This document shows, piece after piece, positions 1 to 11,018 of a stretch of DNA of 64,000 nucleotides. The stretch comes from Epinephelus fuscoguttatus. Its lineage: Eukaryota > Chordata > Actinopteri > Perciformes > Serranidae. Positions within the stretch are counted from its first letter, which is position 1, and every line of letters starts with the position of its first letter. Location: the NCBI RefSeq assembly GCF_011397635.1, contig NC_064761.1:39272143-39336142 (forward strand), given 5' to 3'. Position numbers and translations under genes: made by a program. The notes under the pieces are model-generated. The model saw nothing but the letters and a program-made list of their open reading frames with translations, was not told the DNA's origin and searched no databases.

Positions 1-97
1 ACGATATTTAATATATCGATATTTATCACGATATATAATTTGATCATGGCAGTTTGATGAGTATCCTGATAATGACTGAAGCCTGAAGAAACCACGG
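1..97. other. AT-rich window edge, no gene
   Basis: The first 97 bases are AT-rich, with repeated cgatat-type words like those at the ends of the neighbouring hAT-type element. They may be the cut end of another such repeat. I see no coding signal. Confidence 0.4.
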
Positions 98-950
98 TAG
101 GGGTGGGCGATATGGCCCTAAAATAACATCACAATATTTCAGGGTATTTTTGCAATAACGATATTCTTGACAATTCGACAAATGAGTAAAGAAAATATTT
201 CATTATTGATTGAAGAACATAGAATTGCAACAAATAAGTGATGTAGTTTTAAAGTTTGCTTCAAATATTCAGTAAAAATGAAACAATCTCTCATTTCTAC
301 AACAGTAACTCAGAGTGAGATTCAGATTCTGTTACAATATTAATAGTTCAACTAAATAAAATCTACCACTAATTACACATTTAAATAAATGTCCCCTGGG
401 ATCTATATATATATAAATCAACAGGTGATTTCTTACATTTAGTAAAATCCTAAATGATTATTTCTTCCCACCTGGACCTTTATGCTCTGCCATTTCTCCT
501 CTAATCATCACGCTGTAACCTGTGACAGGCTGTTATGATACCACAATTATCACACATTCACATATATGTAGTTTTTGTCGAGCCGCCAGCGTCACATAGG
601 TTTACATTACCAAAGGTTTATGACAGAATCACTTGACGACACAAACTCCTGTGTGCACACGGCGAGAGAGGAGAGGGAGAGACGCTGTGCTGCTGCCAGA
701 GGAGCTGCTGTTCATAAAACATTCAGGACGCCACAGTTTATTCCACACTACTGAAGCTGCTCCTCTTTTTGGAACCACCGCAGAGTCTGTAATAATTTTG
801 CTTTCAGCCATGCTTGTTGTTACAGTGGGTAACAGTATGATGTCAATATGTCAAAGTCGAAATATCGGAAATATCACCATATGAATTTTTCATATCATAT
901 TAAAAATTATACCAGTATCACCATGAATGAGATGACGTGGCACAGCCCTA
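98..950. mobile_element. Non-autonomous hAT-type element
   Basis: The left end starts TAGGGGTGGGCGATATGG and the right end finishes CACAGCCCTA, giving a short imperfect terminal inverted repeat of the TAGGG(G/C)TG kind. It is bracketed by near-identical 8-bp direct repeats, AACCACGG at 90-97 and AACCACAG at 951-958. An 8-bp target duplication is the hallmark of hAT transposition. No transposase can be read inside, and the short open frames around 629-884 look incidental. It is a MITE-like passenger. Confidence 0.7.
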
Positions 951-1172
951 AACCACAGAGTACATTAGCCAAACTTCAGAATAGAGTTTATTAACATATA
1001 AAATAGAAATAATATTTAACTGTGCAAACATGGCTTGGTTTAGAACATATTTTGTGATTTTAAAAAAATATATACATTGAATAACATTTAAAAATGTAAA
1101 CATTTAATTTTTGCAAACACGTTTTATTTGCCTAAACAAAACAATACAAGTTAGCCTGCTATATAACACTAA
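951..1172. other. Intergenic, no gene seen
   Basis: AT-rich sequence between two repeats. No coding frame or conserved motif was recognised. Confidence 0.5.
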
Positions 1173-1615
1173 CCCTTTAAAACCTGAGGAAATTAGCTTG
1201 ATTTCTTTTTTTAAAAAATGGGAAGAACGCAATAAGCAACAAAAGAAGAAATTACCCAAAATATTAGAAAGAAATTAGAAAATGTAAAACAAGAAATTAT
1301 TTTTAAACAAAGTTAAAAACAAACAAGGAAATGACCTGGAAAAAAGTGTTGAAAAACTCTGTAAAATAATTTTAAGATGTAACAGTAAATATAATCATAA
1401 ATGTAGTTTTCCCTAGCTTTTTTCCCTTATTTAAATAAATTTCTAAATCTATTCAGTTTTTGCAATTTGTGGGACAATTCTAACCAAGTTGCCTTTTTTT
1501 CCTATGTTTTTGAAAGCGATCGCACCAATTCACTCAGGGTTCAAAGGTTTAAATATTTGCAAAAGGCGTTCGAAAGCAGCACGAGAAAAGTGATGTCACT
1601 CCAGGTTTCAAAGGG
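1173..1615 (+). repeat. TTAA-type MITE, CCCTTTGAAACCTG family, copy A
   Basis: It opens with CCCTTTAAAACCTGAGG and closes with GGTTTCAAAGGG followed by TTAA (1616-1619); the left flank is CTAA. The interior is AT-rich, with the same ordered landmarks as the copies at 57.3 kb and 60.8 kb: ggaaatgacctgga, tttttccctagc, then caccaatt..ctcagg. A further inverted match (caaaggtttaaa near 1540) makes it internally palindromic. There is no coding content. Confidence 0.65.
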
Positions 1616-2008
1616 TTAAAATAAAGGTGGGGTCACTGGGATGGCACCTTTTCAGGTAACAGAACAGCGAATTCCTTCTATACATGCTCTCAATTTGTTG
1701 TGTTTTCCGTCTTGATTGGCACCAACTAACGGCATATGTTGCAGACTGTCTCTCTCTGAGCTTCGTCGCTTTTCAGATATTCAGACCATCTCGACATAAC
1801 TGACATGGTGTTAGCTTTTTTGTCAATACCTCCTCAGCTCGAGTTCATTCCCTGGCCCACATTTTTGTATTGTGAGTGGAGTGATCCAATCGCAAGATGG
1901 TCTCCAGTTCATTTTGAGGCAAACTGTCCCTTTGAGCTCTTTGTGTAGTGTTGGTCAGATGTACTTCAATGACACAAAACTGGCACTCTACAGCTCTATC
2001 TCCTTGAG
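1616..2008. other. Intergenic, no gene seen
   Basis: About 390 bp of unique-looking sequence. The open frame on the - strand (1845-2066) runs into the next repeat and resembles no family I know. Confidence 0.45.
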
Positions 2009-2012
2009 TTAA

Positions 2013-2445
2013 AGGGGCACTCCAGTGACTCAGCATTGCACTTCTGTTCAGCTGAGGGACTTGCAAGAGTCAAAAAGAACAGTCGAAATCAAAGCATCAG
2101 TGTCTTCAGACATCCTGACTTTAAGTCCCTGGAGCGGGTCATGTGTTCAAAAACCCTGGGTCCCAGAATATATTTTAAAAGCACATTTCATTACACCTTG
2201 CCTGCCTGTTAAATGCCCTCATCTGTCAAATGTCATCCTACAGAGTATAACACAAGTTTTCTGGCAGACATTTGAAGTCTCAAGCCTCACTTGAGATAAC
2301 CTTGCTGATGTCATCAGGGTTAATCTGTCACACTTCTGACAAAGACTCCTGAAGAGCTGCAGAGGACATTACACAACACAGCCTGAATATTACTCTCAAT
2401 GGCGAGTAAACTGACCTTACTGTGTAAAATCAGTGGAGTGCCCCT
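2013..2445. mobile_element. TTAA-flanked MITE (AGGGGCACTCCA ends)
   Basis: The left end AGGGGCACTCCAGTGA and right end ATCAGTGGAGTGCCCCT are inverted repeats. TTAA lies on both sides (2009-2012 and 2446-2449). TTAA duplication is typical of piggyBac and Kolobok superfamily transposons. The element is about 430 bp with no transposase. A diverged relative is suggested near 44.73-46.0 kb. Confidence 0.7.
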
Positions 2446-2449
2446 TTAA

Positions 2450-3411
2450 CATAAGCATCATATTTAATGCCTTGTACATATAGAGCTGACGATACCTTAT
2501 GACACCAATAATAAAAGCCCCAAAGTTCCTCACTGTTTTCCTACCTTTTTGTTTTCGGAGTGTGAATGAGAACCACACAATCTCCTAATGTGATCAAAGC
2601 GTCTCCTCTGGTATCCACACACTCGTTACTCTTATTGAATCAGATAAGACTCCAGATACCACTTTCTCCATTTCATCTTCTCCTTGCTGAAAGAGCTCAA
2701 GGACTTGCGTGTAGCCTACTCACACTCCCAGTCTCCTACGGTGCTGTGGGCACAGGAGCTGCTCATCAGTATGCAAAACCTCGTCACCAAAATAAACTCT
2801 GTCTCCCAGAACACTAAACACCGCTCTGTGCTCTATTACTCCCTTATCTTACTCAGCCCAACACCGTCGACACAAGTAAACTGTAACAGCTGCAGGTAAA
2901 CTTGAGGAGGAGGAGGATGATACAAGAACTATTCTGTTTTAAACGTGCTTCCTCCTTCTCCTTCTCCTCATCTCACAGCCTACACAGCAGTGGCATGCAG
3001 CCTATTGTTTTCCAGAGCAGATTTTTCGCCAACTACTCTCCAGGCCCAGACCTAGAAGGCTAATATGATCAGGAATGCACCGGGCATTGCTGTGGATCAT
3101 ATATTTTGTCTCTATCAACAGAGTGACTCATGCGTGGTAATGGACTGAGTCTGTGGAATTCAAAATACAGGAGCCCCCTCATATGATCAATGCACTGCTA
3201 TCTATGCTTGATTTATGATCATTAAATTAGACATAAGAATTTTGCAAAAACAAGAGAGCCATCCTACGTGCCTACACATATTTGGGAACAACAAAAAAAT
3301 CACAAAAAATGCAAAATGCATTATGAGACAACATTTGAAAATAATTCCTGTATATGTAAATATGTGTTATGCACTTGTCCTGTTGCTTCACATCTCTGAC
3401 ATCCTTCACAG

Positions 3412-3412
<1 letters not shown>
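2450..3412. other. Intergenic, no supported gene
   Basis: Two overlapping short open frames (2566-2817 and 2684-2899) lie here, but neither matches a family I recognise and they overlap in different frames. No splice-site-bounded exon is convincing. The rest is AT-rich. Confidence 0.4.

Positions 3413-3454
<42 letters not shown>
3413..3454. repeat. (CA)n microsatellite
   Basis: About 21 uninterrupted CA units, a typical fish dinucleotide microsatellite. Confidence 0.97.
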
Positions 3455-3455
<1 letters not shown>

Positions 3456-3840
3456 CTGTAGGATGATTGTTTTTAAGGGGCTCGTCTGTACTGTGCGTAC
3501 AAGTGTGTGTTAGCTCCCACTGCCCACAGACTGAATGTAGCTCCCACATTTCCAATGCAGAGCAGCAATAAATCCAACAAGTCAAACAAATGGCGACACT
3601 TAACACAACTTAGGACAAATTGCCGCCAAATTCACAGCTTTCCAACACGGACTCTGGTTAGTGACGTTACAACGGAGCCAGTTTAGAGCTCTGCCTAAAT
3701 CACAAAACACATAAAACCGCAAATTAGCTACAAACAAACCTCAAGCGTGTTGCCTTGTCTCGTGAGCTTCCTCTAAAGATATTGACGTTAAACTGAACGC
3801 TGTCAGCTGTTGTTAATGTACAGATAAATAAAGTACTCAC

Positions 3841-4110
3841 TCAGTAAGTGTTGGAGAAATACTGATGGAACCGGGCCCGAATATTATCCACCCACCAACC
3901 GAGATATTTTCATTGCAGCAGGCAGCTACAGTAACTGGATCGTGCGGTTGACAAGCTGCAAGCAGATCACCAGGCAACAGTTTGAGCGGCGTGACGGCGA
4001 CCAATCAGGAGCGTCCGTCGCGCTTGTTTATGGAAACGCCCCCTCCGCGTGGACCAATCGGAGAGCAGAACGGCCGACAAGGGGGAGACAGCAGTGTTGC
4101 GGTGTGAGGG
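3841..4110 (-). promoter_or_regulatory. Candidate minus-strand promoter and first exon
   Basis: This stretch is rich in CpG compared with its surroundings and has two CCAAT boxes (gaccaatcag near 4000 and gaccaatcgg near 4053). Read on the - strand it runs into ctga|GTGAGTAC, a good splice donor whose GT starts at 3840, so a non-coding first exon could end at 3841. In mammals CDKL5 starts head-to-head with SCML2, so this could be the first exon of the neighbouring gene (cdkl5), whose coding part would lie off the left edge. No coding sequence confirms that. The (CA)n-bearing DNA to the left shows no exon. Confidence 0.4.
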
Positions 4111-5528
4111 TGTTTCGTATGAGGTGGGATATTATTGTTCTAATTTCTCAATTACATAATTCACAAGATCACACCCTGCTCTCTGTATCATAACATAATC
4201 TATGTAGAGGCCACACCGCTGCACTTACAGCAGCGGAAACTTTGTTTTATAAGGATAATATAAAGCAAAATAAATCATAAACAGACAACAGAAAAATAAA
4301 AATTGCCTTGTTTAAGGATGTCATGTGGCCATCAGGTTACTGTGTGAGGAGTTTATGGTATACTTTTAGAATATTTTCGTTATCTGCTTTGTGGGAAACT
4401 TAATTTTCAGAATCAGAACCTGGCTTATTTCTAAGTTTACACACAAGGAGTATTGGTGCAAAACATAAAAATGTATTTTTAAAATGGAAATGTGATTTTT
4501 GTTGTTGTTTTTTTTGTTTTTTTATTATTATCACTAGTAATTTTAATGTATTTATTATTTCTTTATTTTTTATCATCTATTTCTTACTATGTATGTATTT
4601 ATTATTTTATTTTATTTCATATCTATTTATGATTATGATAATAATAATAATTATTATTGTTATTATTATTTTTTTATTTTATTTAATTGTTCTGTAATCT
4701 TTTTTATTTTATATTTATCCATGATTATTATTATTTATTTTTTATTATTAATATTATTATTTTGTTTTTTAATTATTCAAATTTAATTTTGTTATATTGA
4801 TTGATTTTTGGCGGGCTGGGACTGGTGCTGTACCCCGTCTTGTACGGATCTCTATTACCCTGTTTGTATTGTATTTTTAGTTTCGTTGGTCAAGACTGAA
4901 TGTCTCATTTGATATGCAGGACTGTCACGTACCAACCTAACAAAAGTCACTAAAAATTTGACTTAAAAAAAAAAAGAAGAAGAAAAAATATGAAATCAGG
5001 GACTGTTGAAAGAAGTTGATAAATAACAATAGCTGCTGGAATTAGAAAACATAATTAGGAACTCTTCTGCACTATAAATTTCCTGAGACCCTGTGTCCTC
5101 ATATGAAGACATTTCATTCTACTTAATTTAGACCTGTTGTCCTCGTTCATGGACACTTTTTGTCCCATCAAGTAGCCCCGGCCCTGACGATCGAGGTTTT
5201 TAGTGGTGAACATGTGGAAGAATAATTTGCACAATACACTAATTTGTGTAAAAACAAGATGGCAGCCATCTCTGCCAAGTCAGTCTGCAGGTGATCCTGA
5301 CACAGAAGTGGACAAGCTCCAAAACCTGATCATATTTTATGGCTGAAATTTGTTTATTTATGCTTTATTAGGGAGTGTTGAATAGCAACAGCTGTTGGAA
5401 ATGTGAAACTGAAATAGGAACTTTCCTGCACTGTGCTGTGTATGGGGGAATGTAGTTTGGTCAGAGCACTCTGGATTAGAGTATTAGAAATTCAAAGTTG
5501 TTGGTTTGGTTCTGAAATTCCTTTCAGT
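4111..5528. other. Intergenic, T-rich low-complexity tract
   Basis: Positions 4490-4800 are a T/A low-complexity tract (tta, att and ttta runs), and the open frame there is an artefact of composition. The rest has no recognised gene. Confidence 0.6.
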
Positions 5529-6204
5529 CAGGGGTGTCAGACTCATTTTAGTTTGATCTCGAGTTGGCTGGACCAGTGAAACCACTGCATAATAACCTAT
5601 AAATAATAAATAAGACGTACACTCTGAAAATGTTCATCCATTTACAAAACGAATGATGAACAGCCTGCGATATCCTCAGAAAAATATGTGCAAATTCAAC
5701 AGAATGTCTCAGTTTTTCCACTTTCAGTCAGTCTGCTACTCACTTTAATTACATCTGCATTTTTTTTCATAATTTTCCACTAAAGTGGAAGCTGTTGAAG
5801 AAGCAGGTTAAGTTGTCCCCTGCCTGACAAACCATTTACAATTTGAGGTTTTGTCAGTGCCTCAGCAGCAGGGTTATACACATATTGTTTTAAGACAGAA
5901 GTCTGATATAGATGCTTTCGTACTGAAGCTGCTGGTTGACAATAATTTGCACAATGTTCAATATCTTTAAATATGACCATAGAAAGTATTTATAGTTATT
6001 TCACAGAGTTGTATTCTGGTCAGGGTGGAAAAGCCTCTGAGGCAGCATTTTACATTAAGTATCTGCTCACTGCTTAAATTGCTGCTGAAACTTCTCAGCC
6101 TTAACATGTGCATCAACATCAGGGGTGCCAAGTCATATATTGGGCCGGACTGGACAGTTTGTCGGGCTGGTTCTGGCCCCTGGGCCACATGTTCAACACC
6201 CCTG
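5529..6204. mobile_element. hAT-type MITE (CAGGGGTGTC ends)
   Basis: It starts CAGGGGTGTCAGACTC and ends with the inverted form AACACCCCTG. The 8-bp flanks are CTTTCAGT (5521-5528) and CTTTAAGT (6205-6212), matching at seven of eight positions, as expected for an old hAT insertion. Just inside the right end are words of the ggccggactgg / ggttctggcc type seen in many fish genomes. It encodes nothing recognisable. Confidence 0.75.
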
Positions 6205-6212
6205 CTTTAAGT

Positions 6213-8216
6213 CCAAAGTTGTCTGTCTAGTTATTCTAAGACACTGGAAGACAACAAAGGACCCTGGACCCTGAAAGAATGGTTTAATGCAATGGTGGAA
6301 ACAGCATCTTATGAATGTTTGCTCTGTAGAATAAATGGTGTTCAGGAGAAAGAAGCACCTCCATGGGACCAATCATGGACTCAAATCAAAATGGAAGATA
6401 AGCCTTCATAATTATGAACTTGTTCTGTGACTATGTGACCCTGCAGAGTGATGCATGAGGACGTGTGCGTGACATTTTGTTTGGCAGTATGTTTCGTTCT
6501 CTTTCCTTATACACTTATTTGTTATTTTTTCTTTATATACTGGAGTCCACCTCCATATCATTAAAAAATAAAAATAAAACGTGCCTTGTATTCTTTTATG
6601 CCCGGAAAATAATATATGTATGAATGAATGTATGAATTTAGGTTCTGCTGTCACGTATCAGGACAATGTCTAATGCCAAATTCAATTTGACACAGCACAC
6701 TGATGACAGATCAACAGATCATGTGGACATTTCATTAGTTTTAAGTTGTGTTGTTAAATAACCAAAGCCCAATGTCATCTTGACGTAGAAAAAAGACATC
6801 CAGTCGTAAGGTATGAAGAACTAAACCCGTCCAAGGGACAAACATGATGAGGGGTCTCTGGTATATTCTCTTTCTTGTAAGGGGAAAAAATGAGAACGTC
6901 CGGTCAAAGAAACATGCAAACGTACACAGTATAAATTATAAAGAGAATGTTTGCAATGTGTGTCGTCTGAGGATAAACATGAGCAAACACAGAAAGTATC
7001 AGGAGCCTGCAGTGCCCTCTGATGACAAACTTTGTCCAATAAACATTTAATAACAAAAGACTGTTGTGCACAAATTCATTTTCTCCAGTTAATGAATTTG
7101 AATTTATTTTCCAAGTGGTCACACAGCTCAAATGAATAATAATGAGCTCTTATGAAAAGTTCTCTGAGTCCAACAGGGCTTTTATGCATTCAGAATGTCT
7201 ACTGAATTAAATGCCAAGAGGGCTGTAAAACCTTGTGATTATATAGCATCTGTTTTTGGTGATTACTGATCGTATCTCCTCCCCATCATTGTGCACAGAG
7301 CATGACAAGCTTGGATAAATTCTGTGGCGTTCAAAGCAAAAAGGAGGAAGCTGATAGTGTCTTGTGTGTATTTTTATCCATGACCCAAACCTCATTCAGT
7401 CCAAATCTGAGCTATCGACATTTAAAGCACTCTGTAGGATCTATACAGAGTTTCCATGTTGGTGTTTTCACATGAAGCCATGCTGCCACCCTCAGGATGA
7501 ACCCAAAACTAGTCTGTGAAGTGCACTCAGTCCCCACAATAGTGCTAAAGTTTATTTCTTTAGTTAATTAATTGTCTCTTGATTCATTCAATATAAATGT
7601 AACACTGCACTTTCTATGAACCAAAATATTATTAACACAATCATAACTCTGAGTCATCACCTTAATTATATGTCTTCATAATGTTTTTAGAACGATAATG
7701 AATGAAATAAAACAATCCCAGATCAGTTGTTGCAGCTCAAACATTCATTAGTGTGTCAGCATGGGCTGAAGTTAATACTCTCTGTGAAGATGTCATCGTC
7801 TTATTATAAAGTAATGATGAAGATTTGGATCATGCAGTAATAAGGAAGCTTCTATAAAGAAGATGAGTGGTTAGAAAGGTCCAAGCAGTCGACACAGGTT
7901 GATTTTATAATGACTAAAGTCTGTGTTCTACAATTCACATATGTCATGGTATTCACATGTGGCAGAGCGGTCACGTCTGCAGATAATACCAAATTAGGAG
8001 GAAATTAGGTTAAAAAAACAAACATGTTTCCACATTTTATTTGAGGGTTAATGTCAAGTATTCATATTAGATACAGAAATACATAGTAAAATTATAGTGT
8101 TATGTTTTGTCATGCTTCTCTGTGGATGAGTTCATTGGCTATACTGCAGTTACCGTAAGAGTTTGTTTCGGCACTGATGATTTCTCTATAAAGTTCTTCT
8201 CATATATATATGTACA
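6213..8216. other. Intergenic, nothing recognised
   Basis: Two kilobases of AT-rich sequence. The short open frames overlap on both strands and show no family signature. Confidence 0.5.
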
Positions 8217-9060
8217 CACCGATCAGCCAAAACATTAAACTACTGACAGGTGAACTCAATAACTGATCATTTTGTTCCAGTGCATTGTTCTGCTGGGAAA
8301 CCTTTGGTTCTGGCATTCATGTGGATACCACCTGACATGTTCCACCCACTCAAACACCGTTGCAGACCAAGTACCCCCCCTCATGGCAACAGTACTCCCC
8401 AATGGCAGTGGCCCCCCAGCAGGATAAAGCACCATGCCACACTACACAAACTGTTTAGAAATGGCCTGTGGAGCATGACATAAAGCTCAAGGTGTCGACC
8501 TGGCTTCTAAATTTCCCAGGTCCCAATCTGCTCAAGGATTCTTGTGATGTGCCGGTACCCCAGATGTACCCCTAATCCAAGGTGGGGCCTCCTTGGATCG
8601 GACTTGGCTCTGACCTGTGGAGGCATGGACACAGGATCTCTGGGAGTGTCCTGCAGTGTCTGGCACCAGTGCGTTGGCAGCAGATCCATTTAGTCCAGTG
8701 GGTTGTGAGGTGGGTTAATGGCACGTGCCACAGATGCTCATTCAGATTGGGATCTGGGGAATTTGGAGGCCAGGCTGACAGTTTGAGGTCTTTGTCACAT
8801 TCCTTGGGCCATTCCTGAGCCATGTTTGCAGTGTGGCATGGTGCATTATTCTGCTGGGGGGCCACTGCCATTGAGGAGTACTGTTGCCATGACGGGGGGG
8901 TACTTGGTCTGCAACAGTGTTTGAGTGGGTGGAACATGTCAGGTGGTATCCACATGAATGCCAGAACCAAAGGTTTCCCAGCAGAACATTGCATTGGAAC
9001 AAAATAATCAAAGTTATTCACTTCACCTGTCAGTGGTTTGAATGTTCTGGCTGATCGGTG
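8217..9060. mobile_element. Fold-back Tc1-like element
   Basis: Both ends carry CACCGATCAGCCA, inverted, and the arms (about 8217-8470 and 8815-9060) match over roughly 250 bp. Each arm holds a decayed piece of the same Tc1-like transposase C-terminal half, one on + and one on -. The words APCHT, AWPPNSPDPN and NEHLWH are readable on - between 8742 and 8900. This corresponds to the DN..PCHT and PNSPDLNPIEHLW catalytic neighbourhood of that family. Both copies have stops and frameshifts. It looks like two partial transposons joined in inverted orientation, or one element with an inverted duplication. Confidence 0.75.
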
Positions 9061-9066
9061 TATATA

Positions 9067-10631
9067 CACCGAACAAAAATATAAACGCAGCACTTTTGTT
9101 TTTGCTCCCATTTTTCATGAGCTGAACTCAAAGATCTAAAACATTTTCTATACACACAAAAGACCATTTCCCTCAAATATTGTTAACAAATCTGTCTAAA
9201 TCTGTGTTAGTGAGCACTTCTCCTTTGCCGAGATAATCCATCCCACCTCACAGGTGTGGCATATCAAGATGCTGATTAGACAGCATGAATATTGCACTAG
9301 TGTGCCTTAGGCTGGCCACAATAAAAGGCCACTCTAAAATGTGCAGTTTTATCACACCGCACACTGCAGGAATGTCCACCAGAGCTGTTGCCCGTAAATT
9401 GAACATTCATTTCTCTACCATAAGCCATCTCCAAAGGCGTTTTGGACAATTTGGCAGTAAATCCAAACGACCTCACTACTGCAGACCACATGTAACCACA
9501 CCAGCCCAGGACCTTCACATCCAGCATGTTCACCTCCAAGATCGTCTGAGACCAGCCACCCGGACAGCTGCTGCAACAATTGGTTTGCATAACCAAAGAA
9601 TTTCTGCACAAACTGTCAGAAACCATCTCAGGGAAGCTCATCTGCATGCTTGTCGTCCTCATCGGGGTCTCAACCTGACTGCAGTTCGTCGTTGTAACCG
9701 ACTTGAGTCATTTGCTCACATTTGATGCTGCCTGGCACGTTGGAGAGGTGTTCTCTTCACGGATGAATCCCGATTTTCACTGTTCAGGGCAGATGGCAGA
9801 CAGCGTGTGTGGCGTCGTGTGGGTGAGCGGTTTGCTGATGTCAACGTTGTGGATCGAGTGGCCCATGGTGGCGGTGGGGTTATGGTATGGGCAGGCGTAT
9901 GTTATGGACAACGGACACAGGTGCATTTTATTGATGGCATTCTGAATGCACAGAGATACCATGACGAGATCCTGAGGCCCATTGTTGTGCCATTCATCCA
10001 CGACCATCACCTCATGTTGCAGCATGATAATGCACGGCCCCATGTTGCAAGGATCTGTACACAATTCCTGGAAGCTGAAAACATCCCAGTTCTTGCATGG
10101 CCAGCATACTCACCGGACATGTCACCCATTGAGCATGTTTGGGATGCTCTGGATCGGCGTATACGACAGTGTGTTCCAGTTCCTGCCAATATCCAGCAAC
10201 TTCGCGCAGCCATTGAAGAGGAGTGGACCAACATTCCACAGGCCACAATCAATAACCTGATCAACTCTATGCGAAGGAGATGTGTTGCACTGCGTGAGGC
10301 AAATGGTGGTCACACCAGATACTGACTGGTTTTCTGACCCCCCCAGACCCCCCCAATAAAGCAAAACTTAACATTTTAGAGTGGCCTTTTATTGTGGCCA
10401 GCCTAAGGCACACCTGTGCAATATTCATGCTGTCTAATCAGCATCTTGATATGCCACACCTGTGAGGTGGGATGGATTATCTCGGCAAAGGAGAAGTGCT
10501 CACTAACACAGATTTAGACAGATTTGTTGACAATATTTGAGGGAAATGGTCTTTTGTGTGTACAGAAATGTTTTAGATCTTTGAGTTCAGCTCCAAAAAC
10601 AAAAGTGTTGCGTTTATATTTTTGTTCAGTG
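9067..10631 (+). mobile_element. Tc1/mariner-type transposon with long inverted repeats
   Basis: This 1565-bp element is flanked by TA (9065-9066 and 10632-10633). Its inverted repeats are unusually long, about 275 bp on the left (9067-9341) and 260 bp on the right (10372-10631). They begin CAC(C/T)GAACAAAAATATAAAC and end CACTCTAAAATG. The right repeat lacks 14 bp present in the left (near 9107-9120). The arms are otherwise nearly identical, which suggests a fairly recent insertion. It encodes one Tc1-like transposase frame, inactivated as described separately. Confidence 0.9.
9372..10325 (+). pseudogene. Tc1-like DD34E transposase, one in-frame stop
   Basis: From ATG 9372 the frame reads a helix-turn-helix region (STRAVARKLN..STISHLQRRFG) and then the catalytic core. 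The DDE triad is visible: D in FTDESRF at about 9762, D in HDNARPH at 10026, and E in SPIEHVWD at 10131. The last two are separated by 34 residues, as in the Tc1 (DD34E) group. The frame is broken only by TGA at 9723-9725; the reading frame is identical before and after it. The start also looks late, because related proteins have some 20 residues before this point. It would encode a DNA-cutting transposase if intact; as read it is a pseudogene. Confidence 0.85.
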
Positions 10632-10657
10632 TATATTTATACATATATGTGTGTGCG

Positions 10658-10747
<90 letters not shown>
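10658..10747. repeat. (AT)n(AC)n(GT)n compound microsatellite
   Basis: Alternating AT, then a short AC tract, then about 25 GT units. It lies just outside the right end of the Tc1-like element. The open frames across it are compositional. Confidence 0.95.
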
Positions 10748-10748
<1 letters not shown>

Positions 10749-10945
10749 AAAAATCTGCATCAAACTTCAGCTTTAGCGCTGAGACAGGAGACAACCCACT
10801 GATAATCAGGATGCTGACTGATTATAAAGGTTGGATCGACCGATAACTGGCCGTATAGTGACGTACTGTATTTCAGAGAACCAATGTGTTCCTAAACGCA
10901 CAGCTAGAATAGCACTGGTCACCTCGACAAAGGGCTAAGATGTGT

Positions 10946-10950
<5 letters not shown>

Positions 10951-11018
<68 letters not shown>
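10951..11018. repeat. (AC)n(AT)n microsatellite
   Basis: An AC tract of nearly 30 units ending in an AT tract. Confidence 0.95.

Noticed and set aside
629..884. Overlapping open frames on both strands
   Set aside because: They lie inside the hAT-type element and match no protein family; composition explains them.
2684..2899. 71-codon frame that looks somewhat protein-like
   Set aside because: No domain recognised, overlapping frame of equal length, no supporting splice sites.
4589..4786. 65-codon hydrophobic frame suggesting a membrane protein
   Set aside because: It is a translation of a T/A low-complexity tract.
10573..10846. Frames with His-Thr or Val-Cys repeats
   Set aside because: Artefacts of the AC/GT microsatellite.
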